A DNA stretch of 64,000 nucleotides from Gracilaria domingensis (GCA_022539475.1 VCMS01000005.1:635607-699606), one strand, 5' to 3'. Counted from the stretch's first letter, positions 1-10,823 are shown. Made by a program: numbers and translations. The notes: generated by a model not told the origin, from the sequence alone.

Positions 1-948
1 ACTCGTTCGTCTCCATCTCTCAATGTTGGCCGCGGTTTCGTTATTCGGCTGCCCGTGCTCTCGTGTTATGGGGAGGTTCGCGGCTTGTGAAATGACTATG
101 CGAGGCTACCGGGTCCGTACCATGAACAGCTTATCATACCTGGAGATACAGTACGTATCTAAGGTTACGCAACGGGGAAGTATGATTGATTCGCGCAGAT
201 TGACAGAGATCCTGCATCTCGCCGATTAAGATATTTGATTTCAAAAACTGCCGCCCTTCGCTGCTTGTGCGTGCTTTCCGAGCCTGGCGTTTGTTGTACC
301 TTCACAGTACGTTGTATCCAGCCATTTTAGCTCACGTACCAAGGATAGGTGTCGCCTACACTGCATCTTCGTGGAGATACGGTGCATGTCCCAATAATGA
401 TGACAGGCTGGATGACATCCACGGCGAACGTCAACTAATAATTGACGTTCGCCGTGGATGCCATCTTGTGCAAGACAGCGTGAGCTCTCCGGAATTCCAT
501 ACCATCATGGTATCATCATCATGATGGGTATCTGAAGCCTGTTAAGTCCGGAGCACTTGGAGATTCCCTGCTGAACATGTAGCTTTTTAGCTGAAACGAA
601 AACGCTTGCGACGAGCTGCGCAAAAGAGCGCAGTCGGGCGCTGAGGAATTGCAGGATTCCGAATGGGTTAGGAGTCTCCCAGGAGGTCTGCCACGCGTTT
701 GTCGCAAAATCATACAAAGCTAGTTGGTGATGACTTGTTCGTTCGTTGGAAAGTCTTTGATGTTGAGTTTACTGAAAAAAGTCATAGGAGAGGACCGTGT
801 GGAAGATTACCATTTCAATCTCGCGATGATCGGTTGCTGATAGATACATTGTGCACGCACGACTTCTCGTACATCTTTGGAGAGTACGACTGAGCAGTTA
901 CAGCAGTTGGGAGAACCGCGAAAGAACAGAAGGGAGCAAACAACACAG
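1..948. other. gene-poor stretch
   Basis: No convincing gene. Only short overlapping open frames without domain-like composition. The one structured element is the near-perfect hairpin at 411-465. The region lies downstream of the 3' end of the minus-strand F-box gene. Confidence 0.6.
411..465. repeat. 24-bp-arm fold-back hairpin (hpA)
   Basis: Two 24-nt arms (411-434 and 442-465) are reverse complements with a single A/C mismatch (415 against 461), separated by a 7-nt loop (CTAATAA). No gene overlaps it. Its size and perfection resemble hpB (2547-2601) and hpC (11455-11514), but the arm sequences are unrelated. It could be a small-RNA precursor, a tiny fold-back element or the scar of a hairpin repair event. 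Confidence 0.85.
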
Positions 949-2115
949 TCAGGATATAACAGTGATATTAACGTTTGGGAATTGCTCACGCATGGAATCG
1001 ATGGCTTCAGACGTGTAGTGGCCCTGCGGCCATACATTGCGCCTGCTGCTGGCGAGGACTAGTTGTTTCAGATGCGGAGTATATCGAAGGAACTTGATGA
1101 GACAGCCACCATCAAGCGGGCAAAACGCGAATGACACTCTCTCGAGGGACTTGTTTATATCCGACTCCAAAAAGGCCTGCAAACTATGACGATTAAGTGC
1201 CTTACAACCCTTCAAACAGAGTCTCTTAAGAGTGACCAAGCCGGCCACTGCGAGCACACCGTCATGCGTGAGGGAAGGCATCCATGACAAATCGAGCTCT
1301 TCCACAGGAGCCACGCGCTTCGCTTGCCGAAACATGGAGCCGGTGATGGCGCAACTGCGAAGATTGAGTCGGCGGAGTTTGGTACAAGTCATGAAGGGAT
1401 ACAGCACGTCATCGGTTATGTTGCAGTGAGCAAAATTGATCTCGACCAGGGAGTGTCGCGCAACGCGTACAAGGCAGGAGATGGAGCAAGGCGAGATTAA
1501 TCTAGGGGAACAGCCGCTGAGATTAAGCGTCTTGACGTTGGTGATAGCGGCAAACATGGAGTTGACAGCAGCCTTGGCGGCGTTGGCATTAGCGAGGGAA
1601 AGGGCATAAAATACATCGAAGGAGATATGCGACATGGCCGGCAGATAGGTAGCATACAACATGCGGCGAAATCGGATGCACACGCTGCCCAGACGATAGG
1701 CGGTGCCGACCTGGGTGCGGAGGGCGCCAGTGAAAGAGATAATACGTAAGAGAACATCATCAGGCAGGTCCGTCAGATTTGACGGTCGCAACATGGCATT
1801 GGTCACGGTGCAGACGCGGGCGCGGGGACGTCCGTGGCCATGGGGAGCGCGGCCGTGATGCGGTTCGGCGGCGGAGGAGGTGGTGGGGATGGTGGACTCG
1901 GGCTCGGCGCGGAACGTGGGCGCGTTGGACCGCGGAAGCGGGAGGCTGCGGCTGCGCCGGCGGAAATGGGAAACAGCGGGCGCCGGGTCGTGCGAGGTCA
2001 ACGGAACGCGGATCACGCGCGGCCCGCAGAGCAACGCGCGCACAGTGCTCGCGCTTACACCGCCGTACCCTTGGTAGTACCACACTCCTTTGGTTGGCGT
2101 CCGCACCACTTCCAT
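949..2115 (-). CDS. F-box / leucine-rich repeat protein
   Basis: Predicted substrate-recognition subunit of an SCF (Skp1-cullin-F-box) ubiquitin ligase. Seen: an F-box at about residues 112-157 with the core LPDDVLLRIISF, then about 170 residues of cysteine-containing LRRs of the AMN1/FBXL type (motifs LNLSGCS, LRRLNLRSCAIT, LKRLCLKGCK, spaced about 25 residues), ending about 20 residues before the stop. The long frame gives 388 aa from ATG at 2115; a second ATG at 1794 (residue 108) lies just before the F-box and would give a compact 281-aa protein. The 107-residue leader is Arg/Pro/Ser-rich and in GC-rich DNA, so I cannot decide the start. The substrate is unknown. Single exon. Confidence is high for the family, low for the N-terminus. 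Confidence 0.85.
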   Translation of the reverse strand: MEVVRTPTKGVWYYQGYGGVSASTVRALLCGPRVIRVPLTSHDPAPAVSHFRRRSRSLPLPRSNAPTFRAEPESTIPTTSSAAEPHHGRAPHGHGRPRARVCTVTNAMLRPSNLTDLPDDVLLRIISFTGALRTQVGTAYRLGSVCIRFRRMLYATYLPAMSHISFDVFYALSLANANAAKAAVNSMFAAITNVKTLNLSGCSPRLISPCSISCLVRVARHSLVEINFAHCNITDDVLYPFMTCTKLRRLNLRSCAITGSMFRQAKRVAPVEELDLSWMPSLTHDGVLAVAGLVTLKRLCLKGCKALNRHSLQAFLESDINKSLERVSFAFCPLDGGCLIKFLRYTPHLKQLVLASSRRNVWPQGHYTSEAIDSMREQFPNVNITVIS

Positions 2116-2546
2116 GTCGCGGGCACCGCCACCGGTGCGGCCGCGCCCATGGACGTCCTTTTTGATGCGCGCAAAGGCCGTCTCTCGTCATCGCCGTCCT
2201 CCTGATTGGCTCCTCGCCCGCTTCGTTCGCGACGTACACCGCTACATTAGTCCATGATCTTTGCTCTCTGTGCCATGCACACACGTAGATGCGAGCCAGA
2301 CAGTGAAAGGCGAGCTGCCCATTGCGCACCCCTGTCACTCAACCTTTCTATTGCCTGTTCAAATCCGCAGCCCGTGTCAGAAGCTCCATTCTGTAAACAT
2401 GCAATCATCAACTGTGCAGATCTCCAAGTGCAAATGAGTCTAATGTTCGCATTGCTCGCAAACGCTTGTCGGCTGTTTTGGGCCTATCTGTTATCCGGGA
2501 ATGAACAAATCTGTGTCAGGATCAGCACCGCGGTTTGACGCCGTGA

Positions 2547-2601
2547 CGGATGTGTCCGACTTGCATTCATTACATCAACGAATGCAAGTCAGACACGTCC
2601 G
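2547..2601. repeat. 22-bp-arm fold-back hairpin (hpB)
   Basis: Arms 2547-2568 and 2580-2601 pair at 20 of 22 positions around an 11-nt loop (ATTACATCAAC). It sits about 85 bp upstream of a TATA box at 2685 and about 430 bp upstream of the divergent F-box gene. Confidence 0.8.
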
Positions 2602-2684
2602 CAATTCGAACGTGCCAGTTTCACACATGCTGTGCTAATAATTCCAACCAGCGACTCACCTTCGAAAGAGGGGTTCCATGTCAG

Positions 2685-2692
2685 TATAAAAG
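2685..2692 (+). promoter_or_regulatory. TATA box (TATAAAAG)
   Basis: Exact TATAAAAG followed about 235 bp later by AATAAA at 2920-2925, together bounding a very short transcription unit. The intervening DNA is strongly C/T-rich on the plus strand. Same box as at 7736 and, on the minus strand, at 23209. Confidence 0.5.
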
Positions 2693-2726
2693 CCCCCTTC
2701 CCGCTCCCCTACCGCCCCCGGTCTTC

Positions 2727-2924
2727 ATGTGCTCTACCATCCCTTCCCCTTCTGCAGGTTGTGAAAACAGTTCCGGCGCCACCGTTGTAAAAATTTCCCT
2801 GCCTAAAGTCTCTTCCGCCCCAATTCTATTCCTTTTTCTCACAGTCTGCTTCCTGTCTCTTTTCTCTTTCCTTCTCTTGTTTCTCACCCTTGGAAATCAG
2901 TTTCACTGCCGCTGTTGCAAATAA
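2727..2924 (+). CDS. possible 65-aa small membrane protein
   Basis: ATG lies 35 bp after the end of the TATA box at 2685-2692, and the stop TAA (2922-2924) overlaps an AATAAA signal. The 65-residue product has a very hydrophobic stretch rich in Leu and Phe (about residues 30-57) and a Cys-rich end (HCRCCK). No family recognised. The 5' UTR would be only about 10-15 nt, and the strong pyrimidine bias of the DNA alone would produce Leu/Phe/Ser codons, so this may be non-coding. Confidence 0.25.
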   Translation: MCSTIPSPSAGCENSSGATVVKISLPKVSSAPILFLFLTVCFLSLFSFLLLFLTLGNQFHCRCCK

Positions 2925-3574
2925 ACTTCCATTTTCATTTTTCATGTATACATCTCTTTCTCCTCTTCGCCTTTCGCCTTTGTGTTCATCACTCTTCTCT
3001 TCAATAACTCAGAAAAGCGCCATGTACCTTCTTTACCCCTTTCATCCTTTTAAAGTAGCCTAGTTCGGTATTTATTTATGTAAAACTCTTCTCTTCTTCT
3101 TCTTCAAACTATTTATTGCTGATTTTGTTTCCTGTGTTCTCAAAGTCGCTTCCGTGTCTGCATCCATGCTTCTGAACAATACCATCTACACTTTGTACAC
3201 TGAGCTACTGGGCAACAGAGACACTAATTGTTGGAAGTTGACAAGTACGTGTATAGCTTCTACGGTGTGGATGCTAACCTTGGTTCTGAACCAGACCACA
3301 GTGACAAAAAGAACATGATATCATACATCTGGAGTTAGCAACAAAGGCCGAGAATCATCTCATTCAACAGGAGGTTTATATTATGTTTGATTTTGCGCTT
3401 CTCTGAAATGCTATATATATTTGTTGCCAAACGACTAAAGCCGTCATGAAGCGCTGTGGAAAGATCACTTAAAGGACACGGTCAATTCAGTCATGTTTCT
3501 GAATCGAAACAGGAAGCCTAGCACTTCAACATGAAACAAACCGCTCCTTAATCAGACACTTGGGTTCAAGGGGA
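2925..3574. other. AT-rich intergenic DNA
   Basis: Nothing recognised: no long open frame, no clear repeat. Contains short A/T and C/T tracts. Confidence 0.5.
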
Positions 3575-3961
3575 TTATGCGCAACTGAGTCGAATTGGTG
3601 CGACCGAGCTTGGGGCATCCAGGCAAGTGTCTAAGATCAGCTGATTGAGGGAACCAACAAGTAAGTCGGCGTCCACTGTGCCATTTCTCGTAAGGAAAGG
3701 AATACAATACCCAGCACCACAAAGAATAGTCTCTTCGTCGCCAAGGAATTCCATACAGCCCTCCTCTGTCGATTCCTGATCACTTGCGACCGAAATTTTC
3801 CCCGAGAAGAGAGCATAACAGAAACCTTTAGTTCCTGGCAACACAACACCGAAAGGGCTAATGCCTACCATTGTACCTGGAGGAATGCGACCGCAATCCA
3901 TTTCGTTGTCAGATTCCTCCTCCTCCTCGCGAACCATGTAATTCGATCGCGAGGATAACAT
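3575..3961 (-). CDS. hypothetical 128-aa protein
   Basis: Open frame from ATG 3961 with protein-like composition: an acidic run (EEEEESDNE) near residues 12-20, then a Gly/Val/Leu-rich region with regular hydrophobic spacing and four Cys. No family recognised. No TATA box or splice site was obvious nearby. It may be a small real gene, an exon or a relic; plus-strand frames over it are short and broken, which favours this strand. Confidence 0.35.
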   Translation of the reverse strand: MLSSRSNYMVREEEEESDNEMDCGRIPPGTMVGISPFGVVLPGTKGFCYALFSGKISVASDQESTEEGCMEFLGDEETILCGAGYCIPFLTRNGTVDADLLVGSLNQLILDTCLDAPSSVAPIRLSCA

Positions 3962-6036
3962 CCATGATGCCTGAATAGGTTTGATAGTTTGAAAGAGGCA
4001 GAAAAGAATGACGAACGAAGTGAAAAGGCTGTACTTCGGGTTTCTTCTTCTTCTTCTTCTTGTGGTTGACGAGTCTGACCTTTGTATCAGTTCTGAGCTA
4101 TGCCGATGGTTTACTGCCAGTAAAAGCGAGCTTGGTAAACTTTGTGGGAACGATAATCTTCTACGTCTGTTCCTGGAGTACAGAGAAGCAACGGCTTCTA
4201 TATCGAGGAGATCGAACTATCGGGAAAAGATCTTTTGACTAGTGTCAAGGCTGTGGGCTAACGTTTGCCTTATACCGGTTTGGCACGTTTGAGAACGCTG
4301 TGAACTCTATGTGAACACATTGGCGGAAAAGGGGATCTGTCTTCGGCAGTACATGTATACAGCGATTGCACGCACACATCGACTAACATCATGAAGATTC
4401 TGAGAAGAGCCCATGGTGAATGGATGAACGAGAGAGAATGAAAATGTGCGGTGCTTCGACCCGGAAGGAAGAAGGTCCAAATCAAATTCCGAAAGAGGTC
4501 TCCTTCAGAGTTCCGGTTAGACCCGTTTCGCTCCCGTATCAGAACCCAGAAACACCACGAGAAGGCGAGCAGTGTGCTAATGAAACAGTGCCGTGCTTCG
4601 AGACGAAGGAGGAGTAGGGTCCCAATCTAAATGCTCTTTTCTACAGTACTTCCTAGATGTGTTGAGCCATTGTCATAAAAAATGAACTTCGTTCACGACT
4701 GCTCAATGTTGGCCTTGGCGTCCTTGGAACAGACGTTTATATGGTTACGTATGCTTTGGCAAATGGATCGTTTCTAGTGGAAAATGTACGTACAGAGATG
4801 ATGGACTCACTGAAGACTTCCAAATCTAAATCGCAGTACGGATTTCGTACGAGCTGCTTTGGATTGAGGTTTTAACGTCACATATCAGCATGGCACACAA
4901 GTGAGCGCAGAGTTCATTGCAACTGAAACTACATGGGGCGCGAGCGTTCACAACACCACCCCCTTTTTTTCAGTAATGTGGATGTGAAGTCTGTGTTGCA
5001 AGCAAAGCAAGGTAGCAAAATTATTGCGCAAAGTTGTACAGCGGCAATCAAATAAGAGGCTGAAGCCCGACAAGGGGTTGTTCTTCCTCAGTTCTCAACA
5101 GCGAAGTACCCTACACCCAGGGCTATAAGTGAGGGCAAAACTTGTCGCGAAAAACCAGTTCTCTGCGATTGCGATTGCCCAAATGTCAAGAAGTATGTAT
5201 GTAAATCATGTTTTGTTTCGATGCCCGTTTACGAATGTATCATGCCGAAAAAAAAGGCCAACCCTACGAGTGAGAAACGACATAACCATGATAGAAATGA
5301 TTGTGCAGCGACCTTCCAAGCTTCTGGCCTTCTTTGGGAGGAAAGGATGCTTTTTGGTCCAAAGATAGCCTTACTGCCGCTATGTGGTTGAGGGAAGCTA
5401 ACCACAAAGAAGACGTACAGGCTCACATGAAAGCAGAAGACGGAAGTTGTGTTCGGGACAACACGATCGAAACTGGGCAAATCACAACTTCAGTATGCTT
5501 GACTCCGTGCGAGCGTTATCCTGAGTGCTGTGGGAGTTGGAATTGTCGGCCCGGTGTAGACTCGATTCATGGCTTTGTCTGTTCCACACCATTCTAGCCA
5601 CCCTGTTGAATCCTGGCAAAGTGAAGACATCTCCCGCTTATTTGAGTCAGTAAGCAAAACCGATTCTAATGATGATGCTTTAGACACCAAGGGACTTTCT
5701 ATGCATGGGGTTCGGCTTTGCTCAACAGACTGCACCAGGGCGTCGGAATCATGAATGTTCAGAACACATCAACTCTGACAGAGTATGGCAGAATGAACTC
5801 CGGAACCGGCACAGTGCAAGACCCAGTTATCCCCCCTGGTGATGAAAACTGGTTGCTCGTTACACAACCAGATGATTCGGAATCACCAATCGGAAGAGGT
5901 AGCTTATGGTTGCAGTATTCGGGTCAGCTTCCGATTCGGCAAATCTTACGATGTGAAACTTCGACGCAAACTGTACATGGATAAGTCCTTGTTGGATGTG
6001 ACATCTGAAGCTCAGTTCTCACGGCAAAGTAACGAC

Positions 6037-6070
6037 CCTCGTGAATGCATTCCCGTGAATGCATTCCGAG
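6037..6070. repeat. doubled palindrome
   Basis: The 10-bp palindrome GAATGCATTC occurs twice, separated by CCGT, and is framed by CCTCG and CGAGG, so that the 34-bp block is itself nearly palindromic. Confidence 0.75.
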
Positions 6071-7735
6071 GTGTTCTGGATCACGTCGCGCACTTGGATT
6101 GCGGATGACTCTGCTCGACAGTGTCGTCTTTCATCATCCGACGCAATAATATTGTGTAAGTTTTCACCACCGCTTTCTCATCAACTAATCGAACAAAGTA
6201 GACGCACACGATATAGAGAATGTCCGACTAAGAGCTTTGTCGCTCGTTCATCATGCACTGCAGGTCGTGAAAGCATTCACGCAAGAACACTATCTCGACC
6301 CATTTCAGCGGCGAATGCATCTTGTGGAGAAGAGAATTACGAGAAGGGTAGCAATCAAGCGCCACGGATGGGACAGGTGACTGCATTTGCTTTTTGGAAG
6401 TAGGTCCATCCGCATCAAGTCTTCCCTTGTCATATGGTGGCAACTGAGTGGTTCAAGGCGATGTTAAAAAAAGGTTATCTCATTTTGTTTCAATATCATC
6501 AATGTGCGGGCGTAACCATAATCAGAGCTTACATATCGGTCGCCTACATTTGCTCGTCCACATTCTCCATGTGCGCCATGTTTTTCGCTCTTGTTGGATC
6601 GTTCATTGTGTTCTACAATGCTGGACGTAAACGTTCAAAACGGAACATAGAAACATGGCACATATGTCTATGCGTTGCATAGAATCAAGCAAGCAATCGG
6701 TCTCTTCATTTGATCGGGTGTTTGGGGAGTTCGGTTGCTTACAACTGGCCGAGTGTATGAGGTGAGATTGCAGTCTCCATAAGTTTCAAATGTGAAGCAA
6801 GCTCATGGTTGTGTTTTCTTTACAGGACGTATGCCTAGCGTAGATACTAGATCTAGCAATCTTATGAGAACTGAGCCAGCGGACGCAGAGGGCGTGGAGG
6901 AGTAATCTACGTCTATTGGGATTGCCATGTTTTGTATCTCCCACTATCACACGGCGTTCAATTGTTGTTTTTCCGATTTCAGTGGCGTGTGCGGGAATGC
7001 AAGAATGTAAGGTGGTGATGAATCTCGTGAGCTGTTCATGTGGTGCACAATTTGAAACTGTTGCCAGTCGACTTGTTTATACACGCTTCCAAGAATGAGC
7101 AGCGTGTTGGAATGTGAAAGTAATCGAATGTAGCGAATTGTGCGTTGTTTGCGCGACGCATCGCACAGATCTCGAAGCGACGCAACGGCGTTGAGGCGCG
7201 GACCAGCACACGCGGAAATATCTGTAACGTTGATTAATACTGTAGCAAGAATATTGGATGGTCTGCGAGCAATGAAGAGTGTCGCGAGACTAACAAGCTT
7301 TCACTTTTGAACTCTTGTTGTTGAAAGGGTTTTGAGGGAGGGTTGATCATTTCAGAGATTTGGGTGTGGCAAATTCATCGCTAGCATGGCACAGTATAAA
7401 CAAAATGAAACCCCCCCTTTTCGTGGGATGGTTGTGTAAAGAAGATGGTTAAGAGTTATGGAAGCATGCGGCTTGCGATGTGAAGAATATCTCTTGCTTG
7501 CAGATTTGTTGCAAGGAGCAGAACGCGAAAGATTTGTTGCTATGATCATATGTCAGCGGCTGCGTTGAAGGCGGAGGATCAGGTGCGCCTGTATGGTTCG
7601 CTCAAAAGTCAAGCGCAGAGTAAAATTGTGATGGTGACGAGGCAGTGGAAGTGATTGAGGGTATGGCAACGTTTGATTTGGCGAGGCGGAGGAGGTGCTT
7701 CTGTGTATCTCGATGCGTCTCGAGCTACGAAGGAG

Positions 7736-7743
7736 TATAAAAG
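7736..7743 (+). promoter_or_regulatory. TATA box of the secreted-protein gene
   Basis: TATAAAAG, 87 bp before the ATG at 7830. Initiation about 30 bp downstream would give a 5' UTR of roughly 55-60 nt. The spacing supports the chosen start. Confidence 0.65.
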
Positions 7744-7829
7744 AAGGGGACAGAAAGAGTAGTGGCTAACATATACGACTGCTCACAACTCTGGAGCAGT
7801 TAACAACAAGCAATAATCATCGGACGAAA

Positions 7830-8366
7830 ATGAAGTTTCTGTTTGCAAGCACGCTGGCGACACTCATCGGGTGGACATGCGCGGCATGTATCCGACAACC
7901 AGTGTTCGAAATCTGGGAGGCACTCGAGTCGGCAGCGCTGGTGTGCGACGGAGACGCCGGCGGCACAGCGTTCGAGGTGGACACCGAAAGCGTGACGCAC
8001 AAGATTCTGGGTGGCGGCGTGGCGGACAGAGTGGAAGGGCTGCCCGCATCACTGGTGCCCACGACGCTCCGTCTACAGGTGGTGAGAAAACAATGGGGAA
8101 GCATAAACCGAGCGGCCACGTTCATCGAGGCGGACGGGCAGACGTACAGGTGGGGCGGCGGTCGGAGGCAGCAGCGAAGGTTCAAGGAGCTGTTCAACGT
8201 GCTGCAGGCGCTGGTGTACGCGCAGGAAGTGGGCAACTGCGCGGTGGACTCGAAGGGGCAGGTGTTCCCGCAGCTGTCGTCGGTGCGCGTGTCGCTGCAG
8301 ACGCTGGCGGCGTCGTTCGGCATCGACTACTGCCTCGACGCGCAGTTCCGCCGCATCGGGCTGTGA
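7830..8366 (+). CDS. secreted orphan protein, 178 aa
   Basis: ATG 7830 follows a TATA box by 87 bp and the stop is followed 16 nt later by AATAAA, so the transcription unit is well bounded and intronless. Residues 1-19 form a typical signal peptide (Lys, then hydrophobic, ending near CAAC). The mature part of about 158 residues mixes short hydrophobic and charged segments, with a Gly/Arg-rich stretch (WGGGRRQQRR) near residues 108-117 and few Cys. No transmembrane helix after the signal. I do not recognise the family. Codon use becomes very GC-rich toward the 3' end. Probably an extracellular or cell-wall protein, which is inference from the signal peptide only. Confidence 0.7.
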   Translation: MKFLFASTLATLIGWTCAACIRQPVFEIWEALESAALVCDGDAGGTAFEVDTESVTHKILGGGVADRVEGLPASLVPTTLRLQVVRKQWGSINRAATFIEADGQTYRWGGGRRQQRRFKELFNVLQALVYAQEVGNCAVDSKGQVFPQLSSVRVSLQTLAASFGIDYCLDAQFRRIGL

Positions 8367-8381
8367 CCGCCGCCGCCGCCC

Positions 8382-8387
8382 AATAAA
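8382..8387 (+). terminator. AATAAA polyadenylation signal
   Basis: AATAAA begins 16 nt after the TGA of the secreted-protein gene. Confidence 0.55.
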
Positions 8388-8675
8388 CGCGCCGCGCGCC
8401 GAAAGTGAATTGTGCGCACACGTGGGCGCGCTGGGCTCGATGCCCGCGCGCCCGTCCTTCAGACGCAGTTGCGCGCCGCAGCGGACAGCGCAACTTGACA
8501 GCGACAGCTGAGCGCCGCACGCGCGAGCGATGATGACTGCTCAGATCCCCCCCGCGAGTTGCTTCCGAGCTCCTGCGGCCTCCGCCATGACCGCCGTCCC
8601 GCCGCGTCTCCCATAAGCGCGCCTCTCAGAAGCGTGTCTCCCTGAGCGGCCGTCCTCTCCCGTCAAGTCTGCGCC

Positions 8676-10370
8676 ATGACCGCGTCCAAATACCTCTCCG
8701 CCGCGCTGCGAAGGAAGCATCCGGCCGGCTCCCTCCGTGCGCTGCCGTCCGCGCAGCCGCCAGAAAAGTCGCTGCATCTGCATGACCTCGTTCTGTTTGG
8801 CATTGGCGGCGCGCTTGGAAGCGGCCTCTTCCTGCTCACTGGCCGTGCCGCGCGCAATTTGGCCGGTCCGGGTGTAACCATCTCCTTTGCGGTTGCCGCA
8901 GTCGCTTGTTTGTTCTCGGCCCTGTCGTACGCGGAGATGTCCTCGCGATTGCCGAATAGTGGCGGTGCCTACTCGTTTTCGTACGTGGGGCTTGGCGAGC
9001 TTCCGGCCTTTCTGGTGGGCATGTGTCTCACGCTGGAGTATGGTGTCAGTGCCGCTGCTATCGCCCGTTCGTGGGCTTCTTATCTGTCCGATGCGTTGCC
9101 GGTTCTGCCGCCGTGGGCCACCGGAGTCCAGTCCCATTTCTCCCTGCTCGCTTTTTTGCTGGTGGGCTGTATAACCATGTTGCTGGCGTTGGGGCTCAAA
9201 GAGGCCAAGTGGGTTATCAACGCGTCTACCGTCCTCTATGCCCTTGTCGTGCTCATAATTGTGGCTTTCGGCTCTCAGAAGGTTGATACGCAAAACTGGG
9301 ACCCGTTTCTTCCGTTTGGAGTCAAAGGCGTCATCACTGCATCGAGTGCTATATTCTTTGCATACGTGGGTTTTGACGAGGTGGCTACTGTCGCGGAGGA
9401 AGCGGTTGATGCTTCCAAGACAGTTCCTCTAGCTATTATTTTGTCAATGGCTGCAGTCACCACCATGTATATTGCTTCGTCACTCATACTCACTGGACTT
9501 GTCAACTACTCTCAGCTTGATATGGATGCTCCATTCTCCGTGGCATTCCGTGCAGCTGGCTTACCGTTCATCGCCCGTCTTGTTGCCGTCGGTACCGCTT
9601 TGGGAATGATGAATACTGCCACCGTTAGCATGGCTGCACAGCCGCGCATCTTCTTGTCCATGGGACGTGACGGACTTCTGCCACGCTCATTCGCGCATAG
9701 TACTCGATTAGGCACCTTGCTTTGCGGCACTATTGTCGCTGTGCTTGCGTTGGTGTTCGAAACTCAGGCTCTTGCCGATGTCGTATCGGGAGGAACCCTC
9801 TTAGCGTTCTTGGCTACGAATCTCACTTTGCTGTTGACAAGAAGCAGGCTGCATTCTTCTAACTCCAATACGTCAACGCTTATATATGGTTTTGTGTTTG
9901 GAAGTGCCATATGCGGTTTGTGCACCAAACTGGTTGTTGCAAAGGTTTTGCCGACCTGGATCATGTTCATCGTTCCGGTTCCGGCATGTATTGTGCCAGG
10001 TTTTCTGTTGCTGAGGTCAGAGTTTGAAGGAGGTGACGAAGTGGAAGGATCACCTCCATCATTCCTTTGCCCTTTTGTGCCAATGGTGCCATTGCTTGGT
10101 TCCTTCACCACGTGCTTTTTGTTGTTCCAGCTGTCACGAAAAGCGCTGACGGCCCTAGGCTCCTGGCTCATGTTCTCGGCAGTCGCGTATTTTGCCTACG
10201 GCGCTCGGAATTCGGTTATGGGAAATGACTACTTAACGTTAAGTGATCCTGCGGGGAACGATTCGTACAACTCTTTTGATGATTTCGCAATGGAAGCAAA
10301 TTCAATTGCCAGCGATTCTCAATCTGAAGAAGACCCCACACCAATACGTCAGGAAATAGAACAGCCTTAG
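8676..10370 (+). CDS. cationic amino acid transporter (APC superfamily, CAT type)
   Basis: Plasma- or vacuolar-membrane amino acid permease, 564 aa, single exon. Seen: a short basic N-terminus, then the APC opening in TM1 with GIGGALGSGLFLLTG, the conserved GPG turn, TM2 ending LSYAEMSSRLPNSGGAYSF, and a mid-protein FAYVGFDEVATVAEE, the CAT/APC signature before TM7. About 12 hydrophobic segments follow the usual APC 10+2 plan; the predicted cytosolic tail (about 55 residues) is Ser/Asp/Glu-rich with Gln near the end. The start ATG is chosen because the N-terminal leader is the usual short length. The first third is markedly GC-richer than the rest. Substrate cannot be fixed from sequence; cationic amino acids are usual for the family. 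Confidence 0.92.
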   Translation: MTASKYLSAALRRKHPAGSLRALPSAQPPEKSLHLHDLVLFGIGGALGSGLFLLTGRAARNLAGPGVTISFAVAAVACLFSALSYAEMSSRLPNSGGAYSFSYVGLGELPAFLVGMCLTLEYGVSAAAIARSWASYLSDALPVLPPWATGVQSHFSLLAFLLVGCITMLLALGLKEAKWVINASTVLYALVVLIIVAFGSQKVDTQNWDPFLPFGVKGVITASSAIFFAYVGFDEVATVAEEAVDASKTVPLAIILSMAAVTTMYIASSLILTGLVNYSQLDMDAPFSVAFRAAGLPFIARLVAVGTALGMMNTATVSMAAQPRIFLSMGRDGLLPRSFAHSTRLGTLLCGTIVAVLALVFETQALADVVSGGTLLAFLATNLTLLLTRSRLHSSNSNTSTLIYGFVFGSAICGLCTKLVVAKVLPTWIMFIVPVPACIVPGFLLLRSEFEGGDEVEGSPPSFLCPFVPMVPLLGSFTTCFLLFQLSRKALTALGSWLMFSAVAYFAYGARNSVMGNDYLTLSDPAGNDSYNSFDDFAMEANSIASDSQSEEDPTPIRQEIEQP

Positions 10371-10823
10371 CTAGGCCCCCATCCAGAACTGGGTTTGATT
10401 CATACACTTGTGGGCCCATTCTCTCTGAAAACTCTAGACTATCACCCGATATATAACTGCTTCGACGCTGGCCCTCGCTCTATCCTCTTCGCCTTGCCGG
10501 CACGCTTGATTTATTTTATAACACTCTGCAGAGACAGGGTTAGATATTTATCTGATTATAAACGATCTTGACTTTCGCAAGCTTCCTCGTGCGAGACAGA
10601 TGGCGTTTTGGTTTTGTGCTATATCTCTTTGAGAAATGCAAATGCATTCCACGCATGTCATGAACAAGCTATTATTACGCGGAAAAAAGAAGCATCGCGG
10701 CTCACAACGACAATTGCGAATGTAGGATGCGCAAGTTGAGCTCGAAATAGAAGTTAAAGAAGCTCAAGATATGCAGCCTAGGTCATAGTTTAAGCTCCCG
10801 AAAGACACACTTGTCGCAAGACC

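Larger units (their letters stand above)
3962..7829. other. 3.9-kb gene-poor region
   Basis: Only short overlapping frames (up to about 110 aa), none with a recognisable domain. Visible items: a CTT trinucleotide run near 4043-4062, a doubled palindrome at 6037-6070, an 82-codon frame at 6434-6682 that could encode two hydrophobic helices, and a C-tract near 7410. The mixed frames may be remnants of a decayed gene or element. The TATA box of the next gene is at 7736. Confidence 0.5.

Noticed and set aside
1760-2338. 192-aa minus-strand and 123-128-aa plus-strand frames near the F-box gene start
   Set aside because: GC-driven frames overlapping the F-box leader; no domain features.
2350-2380. 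GTTCAAATCC, similar to a tRNA B-box
   Set aside because: No A-box and no cloverleaf in the 80 bp upstream.
8541-9293. 250-aa minus-strand frame across the permease gene start
   Set aside because: Antisense shadow of the CAT transporter; Arg/Gly/Gln-rich, no domain.
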